Below are positions 1-6,762 of a stretch of DNA of 64,000 nucleotides, piece after piece; position 1 is the first letter of the stretch; every line of letters starts with the position of its first letter. Source of the stretch: Shinella zoogloeoides (GTDB taxonomy: Bacteria > Pseudomonadota > Alphaproteobacteria > Rhizobiales > Rhizobiaceae); assembly GCF_030733845.1 (NCBI RefSeq), contig NZ_CP132311.1, positions 310,001 to 374,000 of the forward strand. The letters are read 5' to 3'. The position numbers were made by a program, and so were the translations under genes. The notes below the pieces were generated by a model. It searched no databases. It had not been told where the DNA came from and saw nothing but the letters and a program-made list of their open reading frames with translations.

Positions 1-243
1 GATTCGCTCGGCCGACATGGCCTGAAGGTCGAGAAGGCGCTGGCGCTGCTTGCCGAGCGTCTTGCCGCGGGCTGCGGCGAGGCCGAGCGCGAAGACCTCC
101 TCAACGACGCCGCCGACAAGGTCTGGGCCTTCTTCATCACGCGGGAAATGTGCGGCCTGCGCAGCCAGAAGGATGCGATCCGCCGCTACGCCATTCCGCC
201 GGAAGTCATCGCGCGGCTCGGCATTGTCAGGAAGAAGCCGTAG
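1..243 (+). CDS. DUF6665-like protein, 3' fragment
   Basis: The reading frame is open from the first base and stops at TAG 241-243, so only the C-terminal 80 residues are present. The piece is helical and charged, with an ending built around AWAFF-like (here VWAFFITREMCGL), a Y-A-I-P-P-E-V block and a lysine-rich tail. This resembles, from memory, the small DUF6665 family of rhizobia (about 110 residues); no function is known. It converges on the next gene, the two stops being 3 bases apart. Assignment is tentative because the N-terminus lies outside the window. Confidence 0.5.
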   Translation, partial: DSLGRHGLKVEKALALLAERLAAGCGEAEREDLLNDAADKVWAFFITREMCGLRSQKDAIRRYAIPPEVIARLGIVRKKP

Positions 244-246
244 CCG

Positions 247-1485
247 TCAGGCGACGAGCTGGCGCGTGATCAGGTCGTAGATGCCGTTGTCGTCGACGCG
301 CAGCACGAAGATGTCCTTCTTCGCCTCTTCCCGCTCCTGCTGCTCGCGCAGGCTCGCCGTGTCGAGATCGCGAAGGGCATCGCCGCTGGTGGCGGCAGGA
401 TCGTCCTTGTCCGCGGAAAGGCCACCTTCGGGGACTGCCTCGGTTCTCCCGGCGATTTTCGTCGCCTCGGTTCCGGCGGCCAGCAGTTGGATCGTGTCGA
501 GCGCATCGACGGGCTTCTTGCCGTCCGTCCTGCCCTCGACGGCCTCCTCGTGGGCGCGGCCGACGGCATCCTGGAGCTCCCTTGCATCCTCGAGCTTCTC
601 GCCCGCCTCCAGCGTGAGGATTGTGGCCTCGCGCTCCTGGCGCGTTTGCGCATCCTCGATGCGCGTCGGGTCGCGCCTCGTGCGGTCGAGCTTCAGTTCC
701 TCGATCGTCTTCGGGTCCGCCGCGTCTTCCAGCCGGGCGATGACCTTGCGCATTTCCGGCGTCAGCGCCTTCTCCGCGTCGGCTTTCTCGGCCAGCGCGT
801 CCTTCACGCGCTCGGCTTCGGGGCCGTAGGGATTGCGGATGGCGGCGATGAGATCGTTCGCCTTGAGGCCGAGCTCGGAAAGGCCGGATGTCTTTTCGAG
901 CGCCGCGACATCCGCCGGCAGCTCGCCGCGCTGGCGCGTCAGCATGGCCGAGAGGCGCTGTTCGAAGTCGGCGTCCGTCTCCTTCTCGCCCTGCGTGACG
1001 TCCGCCGCGAGCGCGAGGCGGGCGACGAGGTTGGCGGCGGCATCGTCCGAGGGGCCGCTCATCGCCTGCTTGACGGAGGAGAGCGTGGTACCGAGCGAGC
1101 CGAGCGTGACGTTGAGCGTGCTGCCCTTGGCCGGCAGGCCGATGCTGTCGACGAGGGCGAGCTTGTCGGCGAGGCGCTGGGCGAAGGCGCGGGCGGTCTC
1201 GCCCTCTTGCTGGGCGATGCCGAGCGTGTCGCTGAAACGGGAGATCAGCTTGGCGAGCGTGTCGGCGCCGCGCGCATTGCTGCCGAAGAAGTGCTCGTTG
1301 ATCCGGGTGTTCGCCTGGCGCGCGGTGTCGTCCGATTGCAGGTGTGCCTGCTCGCGGAAATCGTCGTTCTTGCGCCCACTGGCCTTCTCCGCTTCCTCGC
1401 GGCGGCGCTCCTCGAGCGTATCGACGATCGATTGCATTGCCGAGACGGCGGCGGTGGACTGCGCGCTCTGCAAGGGTGTCAACAT
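247..1485 (-). CDS. Conserved hypothetical protein, 412 aa, charged and helical
   Basis: I do not recognise this protein. The ATG at 1485 has a good GGAGG six bases upstream. The sequence has no signal peptide or membrane segment. It is rich in Ala, Glu, Asp, Arg and Lys, with an N-terminal coiled-coil-like stretch (TLEERRREEAEK, about residues 23-34) and a long acidic/basic middle. Its C-terminus (VLRVDDNGIYDLITRQL) looks like a small folded tail. It lies next to the flagellar regulon in opposite orientation, so a motility-related role is possible but unsupported. Confidence 0.6.
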   Translation of the reverse strand: MLTPLQSAQSTAAVSAMQSIVDTLEERRREEAEKASGRKNDDFREQAHLQSDDTARQANTRINEHFFGSNARGADTLAKLISRFSDTLGIAQQEGETARAFAQRLADKLALVDSIGLPAKGSTLNVTLGSLGTTLSSVKQAMSGPSDDAAANLVARLALAADVTQGEKETDADFEQRLSAMLTRQRGELPADVAALEKTSGLSELGLKANDLIAAIRNPYGPEAERVKDALAEKADAEKALTPEMRKVIARLEDAADPKTIEELKLDRTRRDPTRIEDAQTRQEREATILTLEAGEKLEDARELQDAVGRAHEEAVEGRTDGKKPVDALDTIQLLAAGTEATKIAGRTEAVPEGGLSADKDDPAATSGDALRDLDTASLREQQEREEAKKDIFVLRVDDNGIYDLITRQLVA

Positions 1486-1535
1486 GGCAAACCTCCAGTT
1501 GCCTGGAAGATAACGCCTTGGCCGTTAACCGGACG

Positions 1536-2396
1536 TTAAGCGTAACCCTGCCGGATCTGAGGGGTATCCGGTGGCTGCGGCCGGCAGACGATCGTCACCA
1601 GCACGAAGCTCACATAGAGCAGCAGATACCACGAGCCGAGCTTGGTGAAGGGCACCATGTGCCAGGTCTGCTGGCCGGGATAGAGCCAGACGCCCGTCGC
1701 CGTGCCGATGTTCTCGGCGATCCAGAGGAAGATGCTGGTGAAGAAGGCTGCGACGACGAGCGGCATCCAGCGCGGCTTGGCCTCCACCGTGTAATAGATG
1801 CGCACGCGCCCGAAGAGCAGCACCGTCGCCGCAAACAGCGCGATGCGGATATCGACGAGATAATGGTGCGTGTAGAAATTGACGTAGATGGCGATCCCCA
1901 GCAGCGCGGTCGCCCAGAACGGTGGGTAGTGCGTGAAGCGCATGTCGAAGATGCGGATGGCGCGCGCCATGTAGCTGCCGACCGAGGCATACATGAAGCC
2001 GGAAAACAACGGCACGCCGGCAATGCGGATGACCGCCTCCTCGGGATAGGCCCAGGAGCCCATATGGACCTTGAAGATCTCCATGGCGGTGCCGACGAGA
2101 TGGTAGATCAGGATGACCTTGGCTTCCTCGAAGGTCTCCATCTTCAGCGTCAGGAAGGTGACCTGGATCGCGAGCGCCATCACGAAGAGCGCGTCATAGC
2201 GGTGGACCGGCCAGTCGGGCTGCCAGACGAACTTGGTCAGGATGATGAGGCCGAGCATGAGCCCGCCGAAGAGACAGGCCCAGGCCTGTTTCAGCCCGAA
2301 CAGCAGGAATTCCGCAAGTCCGGGCGGAAGGGCCGCGAGCCGGCCACGGATCAGCCGTCGCAGCGGTTCCAGCGTCGGCCCGGTCTGGTGTTCCAC
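1536..2396 (-). CDS. DUF817 family integral membrane protein
   Basis: A 286-aa polytopic membrane protein. Seven to eight hydrophobic segments are visible, starting near residue 27 (FGLKQAWACLFGGLMLGL) and ending near residue 270 (LLLYVSFVLVTIV). The family signature is recognisable in the polar loops, for example KMETFEEAK, MGSWAYPE and the WLYPGQQ near the C-terminus. DUF817 (YoaT-like) proteins have no established function. The stop is 8 bases from the following gene's end region on the same strand (2405), so it is probably co-transcribed with the upstream exonuclease gene. Confidence 0.85.
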   Translation of the reverse strand: MEHQTGPTLEPLRRLIRGRLAALPPGLAEFLLFGLKQAWACLFGGLMLGLIILTKFVWQPDWPVHRYDALFVMALAIQVTFLTLKMETFEEAKVILIYHLVGTAMEIFKVHMGSWAYPEEAVIRIAGVPLFSGFMYASVGSYMARAIRIFDMRFTHYPPFWATALLGIAIYVNFYTHHYLVDIRIALFAATVLLFGRVRIYYTVEAKPRWMPLVVAAFFTSIFLWIAENIGTATGVWLYPGQQTWHMVPFTKLGSWYLLLYVSFVLVTIVCRPQPPDTPQIRQGYA

Positions 2397-2404
2397 GATG
2401 GAAC

Positions 2405-3031
2405 TCAGCTATGGGCGAAGATGTCGGTTTCTTCCCAGCCGAGCAGATCCAGCTTGGCGCGGGTCGGCAGGAAGGTGAAGCAGGCTTCCGCATGGGCAAG
2501 CCTTCCGTCGCGCGTAAGGCGGGCCATGAGCTTGTCGCGCAGCGCGTGGAGATGCAGCACGTCCGAGGCCGCATATTCGAGCTGCGCCGGGGAAAGCGTC
2601 TCGGCCGCCCAGTCGGACGACTGCTGCTGCTTGGAGATGTCGACCTCCAGCATTTCCTTGAGATTGTCCTTCAGGCCGTGCCGGTCGGTATAGGTGCGGG
2701 TGAGGCGCGAGGCGATCTTGGTGCAGAAGACCGGCGTGGTGGTGACGCCGAAGGTGTGGAACAGCACGGCGATGTCGAAGCGGCCGTAATGGAAGATCTT
2801 CTGGCGGGAGGGGTCCTCCAGCATCGCGGTCAGGTTCGGCGCCTGCTTCTGGCCGGCGGCGATGCGGATGACATCGGCGGTGCCGTCGCCCGGCGAAAGC
2901 TGCACCACGCAAAGGCGGTCGCGGCGCGGGATGAGGCCGAGCGTCTCGGTGTCGATGGCGATCGCGCCGGTATAGCGGGCAGCATCCGCCGCCGGAATGT
3001 CGCCTTCGTGATACCGGATTGCACTTGCCAT
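2405..3031 (-). CDS. RNase D-like 3'-5' exonuclease (DEDDy family)
   Basis: A 208-aa protein with the three exonuclease motifs of the DEDDy family: AIDTETLGL near residue 26 (Exo I, D-x-E), FHYGRFDIAVL near residue 80 (Exo II Asp) and YAASDVLHL near residue 155 (Exo III Tyr and Asp). It lacks the C-terminal HRDC domains of full-length RNase D (about 370 aa), as usual for the short rhizobial form. It is expected to trim RNA 3' ends in the cytoplasm using two metal ions. The start at 3031 (MASAIRYHEGD) is preferred over an in-frame ATG at 3043, because homologues I recall begin with this block. Confidence 0.85.
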   Translation of the reverse strand: MASAIRYHEGDIPAADAARYTGAIAIDTETLGLIPRRDRLCVVQLSPGDGTADVIRIAAGQKQAPNLTAMLEDPSRQKIFHYGRFDIAVLFHTFGVTTTPVFCTKIASRLTRTYTDRHGLKDNLKEMLEVDISKQQQSSDWAAETLSPAQLEYAASDVLHLHALRDKLMARLTRDGRLAHAEACFTFLPTRAKLDLLGWEETDIFAHS

Positions 3032-3138
3032 GAAAAACCCCATCTAAGCTGTCTGAACGTCCGCAGGCCTATAGCGCATGTTTCCCGCCTGCGGTACCTT
3101 TTTGATGATGCGGAAGGCCGGCCTTGCCGGAAACGACG

Positions 3139-3423
3139 ATGAAAACACGAGCCGCCCTTGCCATTCTGGCCGTCCTGATGTCCGTCTCGGGCGGGCAGGC
3201 GCAGGCCTTCAAGGATCTTCCGGGCGTCGTGCCCTCCGACGCCACCGAGGAATACAGCGGCAAAAATTCGGTGGTTTGCGAGCAGAGGGTGATCGTTCCG
3301 CCAAGCTCCCGCACCAACTGGATGCCGCGCAATGTCTATGTCTGCGAGCAGAACGGTGTGACGAGCACCGGCACGAACATGCCGCTTTCCCGCGAGCGTT
3401 CGATGCGCGGCCTGGACTGGTAG
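3139..3423 (+). CDS. Small secreted protein of unknown function
   Basis: A 94-aa protein beginning MKTRAALAILAVLMSVSG and followed by GQAQA-F, a classical Sec signal peptide with cleavage expected near residue 23. The mature part of about 70 residues holds two cysteines (VVCEQ and YVCEQ) in repeated contexts, so one disulfide bond is likely in the periplasm. The start is placed at 3139 rather than the in-frame ATG at 3124, because the former begins directly with the charged n-region. I do not recognise the family. Confidence 0.65.
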   Translation: MKTRAALAILAVLMSVSGGQAQAFKDLPGVVPSDATEEYSGKNSVVCEQRVIVPPSSRTNWMPRNVYVCEQNGVTSTGTNMPLSRERSMRGLDW

Positions 3424-3449
3424 TTCCGGAGTTTTTCGAAATCTGAGCG

Positions 3450-3486
3450 GAAACGGAAAGGCCGCGGCGGGGAAGCCGCCACGGCC
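3450..3486 (-). terminator. Intrinsic terminator of the GlsB-like gene
   Basis: Read on the minus strand, an 11-bp stem (GGCCGTGGCGG with CCGCCGCGGCC, one G-U pair) and a 5-base loop are followed by TTTCCGTTT. It begins 20 bases after the stop codon at 3506. Confidence 0.7.
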
Positions 3487-3505
3487 AACGGTTCCTGCGG
3501 CCCGG

Positions 3506-3760
3506 TCAGGCGCGCTTGATGACCTTGATGAGCACGAGCAGGATCACGGCGCCGATCGTGGAATGGATGATGGCGGCGATGATGCCGCTGCCGAGGCTGA
3601 TGCCGATGGCGGGGAAGAGATAGCCGGCGATGAAGGCGCCGACGATGCCGACGACGATATTGCCGATGAGGCCGAAGCCGAAGCCCGAGACGATGAGGCC
3701 CGCAAGCCAGCCGGCAATGGCGCCGACGATGAGGAAAACCAGAATGCTTTCAATGCCCAT
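3506..3760 (-). CDS. GlsB/YeaQ/YmgE family stress-associated membrane protein
   Basis: An 84-aa protein of the transglycosylase-associated (GlsB/YeaQ/YmgE) family. Three glycine-rich hydrophobic helices are visible (VFLIVGAIAGWLAGLIV, GNIVVGIVGAFIAGYLF and AIIHSTIGAVILLVLIKV), giving a small inner-membrane protein ending KVIKRA. The length is typical. Members are often stress induced, but the biochemical role is unknown. Upstream, on the minus strand, GGGAGC stands before the ATG. A strong hairpin terminator follows, so it is probably a single-gene unit. Confidence 0.85.
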   Translation of the reverse strand: MGIESILVFLIVGAIAGWLAGLIVSGFGFGLIGNIVVGIVGAFIAGYLFPAIGISLGSGIIAAIIHSTIGAVILLVLIKVIKRA

Positions 3761-3845
3761 AATATGCTCCCTTTGACAGTATCATTCTGTCAGGGCTGAA
3801 TGTGGTAGCCGTTTTCGGGAAAGCAAGTGGGTTTTGGAGCGGTCT

Positions 3846-3959
3846 TCAGAAAACCCGCGCCTTGGCCGGCGCACGCCCCGCCTCGATATCGAGAAGAAGA
3901 TAGATGGCGGCAAGCGTTGCCGAAGCGATCAGCGAGGCACCCAGTCCAAGAACAATCAT
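3846..3959 (-). CDS. 37-aa single-pass membrane microprotein
   Basis: A short open frame beginning MIVLGLGASLIASATLAAIY (residues 1-20) and ending RAPAKARVF. It has one hydrophobic helix of about 22 residues (ending at YLLLD) followed by a short basic tail, which predicts an N-out/C-in inner-membrane peptide. The ATG at 3959 is preceded by a perfect AGGAGG nine bases upstream, uncommonly strong for this window, and this is the main support for translation. No family is recognised. It sits 85 bases upstream of the GlsB-like gene in the same orientation and could share its transcript. Confidence 0.55.
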   Translation of the reverse strand: MIVLGLGASLIASATLAAIYLLLDIEAGRAPAKARVF

Positions 3960-4082
3960 TGTCCATTTCCTCCTGGCGTCATTGCCAGTTCACGACGCTG
4001 TCCTACGCGCGCGAGCTTGCGCGTGGCTGACGCAACGTCGGGTCGCGTTAATTTTAGCGAAGCCATAAGCAAGGTATGAACC

Positions 4083-4108
4083 ATTAACCTTCAGGCAAGG
4101 AATTAACC
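4083..4108 (+). repeat. Paired ATTAACC motifs upstream of icpA
   Basis: ATTAACC occurs at 4083-4089 and 4102-4108, 53 bases before the class III promoter element of icpA. TTAACC is a CtrA half-site-like word, but the 15-base gap is not the N7 of a full CtrA box, so the role is unclear. The whole 3960-4331 stretch contains no gene. Confidence 0.3.
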
Positions 4109-4160
4109 ATAAACATGGGGTCTACACGTCGGAATGGGAAATTCGCCGTTTCTCACCCAG

Positions 4161-4199
4161 GCATGATGCCGAACCGCCGTACCGGAACAGAGCCGGTAT
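4161..4199 (+). promoter_or_regulatory. Class III flagellar promoter element of the che operon
   Basis: GCATGA at 4161-4166, CCGCCGT at 4174-4180, ACCGG at 4181-4185 and CCGGTAT at 4193-4199. The same modules in the same order precede all three flagellin genes (32346, 33788, 43890). The first 21 bases are identical to those before the first flagellin. The core promoter boxes and start site are inferred. Confidence 0.6.
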
Positions 4200-4331
4200 T
4201 CGAGTTTCACCGAATTTGATCATGGATCGCGGGACATGCCGTGCGTGCCGGTTCCCGGCAGCGCACCGCTCGGCCGGACCGCTCCTCCATGAAGAATTCC
4301 GTCGGTCCTCTTTAAGGGTGGCCGGGCATCG

Positions 4332-5954
4332 TTGGTTGGGAGCGAATTGGTGCAGGAAATGCCGGCAGAACAGGCTCGAACGGGACAGGCGGCCAGCCTG
4401 CGCGACCGTTTGCGCTTCGCCGGGATGGACAGCGCCGACGGCGAGACGCTTCGCCGTCATCGCCAGACGCTCGAACGGCATGTCGAAACGGCGCTTCGCG
4501 ATCTCTTCCAGCGTTTCCAGACCTTTCCCGATGCCGCCCGCCACTTCCAGAGCGAGCGCCAGATCGATCGCCTGCACGACCTCCAGAGCTCCCACTGGAG
4601 CATCCTGACCGATGCCCGCTTCGACGGTCTCTATGCCGAGCGCGTCAAGGTGCTGTCCGACAGCGAAAGCCAGATGGGGCTCGATCCGCGCTGGCGCATC
4701 GCCGGCCATTCGGTGGTCCTCGAGACGGTCGTCACCGGCCTCATCGAGGAATACTGGCCGAAATCCATTCTCGGCGTGGGCAAGGCCCGCCGCAAGGAAC
4801 TGACGGATCTCGTCGCCGCCTTCCTGCGCACCGCCATGGTCGACGCGGAAATCGGCGTCTCGCTGCGCTTCAACGAGCTGCGCCATGCCCACAACCGGGC
4901 GCTCGGCGAACAGCGCCGCGAGGACCGCGCCGAGCTCGACCGCGTCTTCGGCGAGACGATCCGCGGCCTTTCGCAGCTCGACTTTTCGACGCGCGTTTCC
5001 GGCGAGATGCCGGAGGCCTGGCGCGCGCTTGCCGAGACGCTGAACGGTGCGCTCGACGAGATCCAGTCCCGTCTTTCCTCCGCCGCCGACCGGGCAGGCG
5101 AAAGCGACCGGCTCGTCGGCGCGCTGGCCTCCGGCGCCAGCGCGCTTTCCGCCCGCTCGGCCGAGCAGTCGGCAAACCTGATCGAAACGGCTAACGCCCT
5201 CGGCGGCATTGTCGAGCGCGTCCGCCAAACGCTCGGCGAAACCCGCAAGGCGCAGTCCGCCGCCGCATCGACCCAGCAATCCGTGGCGCTTAGCGGCAAC
5301 ATCGTCGGCGAAGCGATGTCGGCCATGGCGGATATCGAGGCCTCGGCGGAGAAGATCGGCCAGATCATCGGCGTCATCGACGAGATCGCCTTCCAGACCA
5401 ACCTTCTGGCGCTCAACGCCGGCATCGAGGCCGCCCGCGCCGGCGACAGCGGCCGCGGCTTTGCAGTCGTCGCGCAGGAAGTGCGCGCGCTCGCCCAGCG
5501 TTCGGCCGATGCAGCGCGCGAGATCAAGCAGCTCGTGACGGGCACCAAGGCGCAGGTCGAGGCCGGCGTCGAACACGTCCACCGCACCCAGGACGCCATC
5601 GGCAACATCGTGCGCCAGGTCGAAGGCATCAACGACGCCATCACCGGCATCGTGCGCGAGAGCGCCGTCGATGCCGAAGGGCTGACCGGGGTTTCGGCCG
5701 AGATCGGCCGCGCCGGCCGCGCGCTCGAAGCCGATGCCGCCGATGCGAGCCGTCTCGGCGGGGCGGGGGGCGACCTCCACACCGTCATCCTCGAACTCGG
5801 CCGCACGATCCGGGAATTCCATGTTTCGTCGCAGCGCGACCTCCGCCGCGCGGCACGCCCCGCGCCGGCAGAGGCGCCTGCGGCGGAACGTACCGAAACG
5901 CCTTCCTCGCCCCTCGATTTCCTCTCGGCCCGCGCCGTGGGCTTTGGGGGCTGA
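4332..5954 (+). CDS. icpA: IcpA-type soluble methyl-accepting chemotaxis protein (globin-fold sensor)
   Basis: A cytoplasmic chemoreceptor of about 540 aa without membrane segments. Residues about 25-190 have the pattern of a globin-coupled sensor domain (MGLDPRWRIAGH block near 115-126). Residues 230-500 form the MCP signalling domain, with the hairpin tip EIAFQTNLLALNAGIEAARA that contacts CheA and CheW. It heads the che operon exactly as icpA does in S. meliloti. The start is uncertain: TTG 4332, GTG 4350 and ATG 4359 (MPAEQARTG) are in frame, and ATG 4359 gives 531 aa. The usual proximal heme histidine appears to be replaced by Glu112 (numbered from 4332), so heme binding is doubtful. Confidence 0.88.
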   Translation: MVGSELVQEMPAEQARTGQAASLRDRLRFAGMDSADGETLRRHRQTLERHVETALRDLFQRFQTFPDAARHFQSERQIDRLHDLQSSHWSILTDARFDGLYAERVKVLSDSESQMGLDPRWRIAGHSVVLETVVTGLIEEYWPKSILGVGKARRKELTDLVAAFLRTAMVDAEIGVSLRFNELRHAHNRALGEQRREDRAELDRVFGETIRGLSQLDFSTRVSGEMPEAWRALAETLNGALDEIQSRLSSAADRAGESDRLVGALASGASALSARSAEQSANLIETANALGGIVERVRQTLGETRKAQSAAASTQQSVALSGNIVGEAMSAMADIEASAEKIGQIIGVIDEIAFQTNLLALNAGIEAARAGDSGRGFAVVAQEVRALAQRSADAAREIKQLVTGTKAQVEAGVEHVHRTQDAIGNIVRQVEGINDAITGIVRESAVDAEGLTGVSAEIGRAGRALEADAADASRLGGAGGDLHTVILELGRTIREFHVSSQRDLRRAARPAPAEAPAAERTETPSSPLDFLSARAVGFGG

Positions 5955-6083
5955 AATGACGAGCAGGCGGCCGAGGCACTGGTTTTCGACGGCACGCAGC
6001 CGGCTTTCCGATGAGAGCCAGCCGCCCGTCGCTTCGAGCAACGCAATGATGGTTTTGCAAAGACGCAGACAAGGAACACGGTA

Positions 6084-6383
6084 ATGGCGAGCAAGAAAGC
6101 CGTTCAGAAAAGTTTAAGCCTTGCCCCCGTCCTCGACCTCAACGAGGCGACGGCGCTGCACACGCAGCTCATGGGCCTCAAGGGCAATCCGCTCGTCATC
6201 GACGCCTCGGCGGTCGAGCGGGTCGGCGCGCTCTGCGCCCAGGTCCTGATGGCCGGCGCGAAAAGCTGGGAAGAGGACAGGCAGCCCTTCACCTTCGGCA
6301 AGGTGTCCGACCCTTTCATGAAGACATTGCAACTTATCGGTGTGAATATTGATCACTTGCTGGCACAGGAGGCTAGGCAATGA
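6084..6383 (+). CDS. cheS: CheS, STAS-domain accessory protein of CheA/CheY1
   Basis: A 99-aa protein with the layout of a STAS domain: LSLAPVLDLNEATALHTQL, then NPLVIDASAVERVGALCAQVL with the conserved loop after the central strand. In S. meliloti the gene in this position encodes CheS, which helps CheA remove phosphate from the sink regulator CheY1. The length and place between icpA and cheY1 agree. Its last codons overlap the cheY1 start (ATGA-type, 4 bases), so the two are translationally coupled. Confidence 0.85.
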   Translation: MASKKAVQKSLSLAPVLDLNEATALHTQLMGLKGNPLVIDASAVERVGALCAQVLMAGAKSWEEDRQPFTFGKVSDPFMKTLQLIGVNIDHLLAQEARQ

Positions 6384-6745
6384 AGAAAAAAGTCCTGACG
6401 GTGGATGATTCCCGGACGATCCGGAACATGCTCCTCGTCACCCTCAACAATGCAGGCTTCGAGACCATCCAGGCCGAAGACGGCGTCGAGGGCCTGGAAG
6501 TTCTCGAAAACGCAAACCCGGATGTCATCGTCACCGACATCAACATGCCGCGCCTCGACGGCTTCGGCTTCATCGAGGGCGTTCGCCGCAACGAGAAGTA
6601 CCGCGCCATTCCCATCCTCGTGCTGACCACCGAAAGCGACGCGGAGAAGAAGAACCGTGCCCGCCAGGCCGGCGCGACGGGCTGGATCGTCAAGCCTTTC
6701 GATCCGACCAAGCTGATCGATGCAATCGAGCGCGTAACCGCCTAA
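6380..6745 (+). CDS. cheY1: CheY1 response regulator (phosphate sink)
   Basis: A 121-aa single receiver domain. The acidic pocket is DD at residues 9-10, the phosphoacceptor is Asp53 (VIVTDINMPRLDG), the switch Thr lies in LTTES and the conserved Lys in KPFDP. In S. meliloti CheY1 does not bind the motor but drains phosphate from CheY2 through CheA; the order cheS-cheY1-cheA supports the same role here. It overlaps cheS by 4 bases and lies 17 bases before cheA. Confidence 0.92.
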   Translation: MKKKVLTVDDSRTIRNMLLVTLNNAGFETIQAEDGVEGLEVLENANPDVIVTDINMPRLDGFGFIEGVRRNEKYRAIPILVLTTESDAEKKNRARQAGATGWIVKPFDPTKLIDAIERVTA

Positions 6746-6762
6746 ATCCAGGATTTTCCGCG

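Noticed and set aside
4161..4199. A FliA (sigma-28) promoter for icpA and the flagellins
   Set aside because: No TAAA-N15-GCCGATAA-like sequence is seen, and rhizobia are known to lack FliA.
4122..6041. 639-aa minus-strand open frame
   Set aside because: Antisense shadow of icpA, running over the class III promoter.
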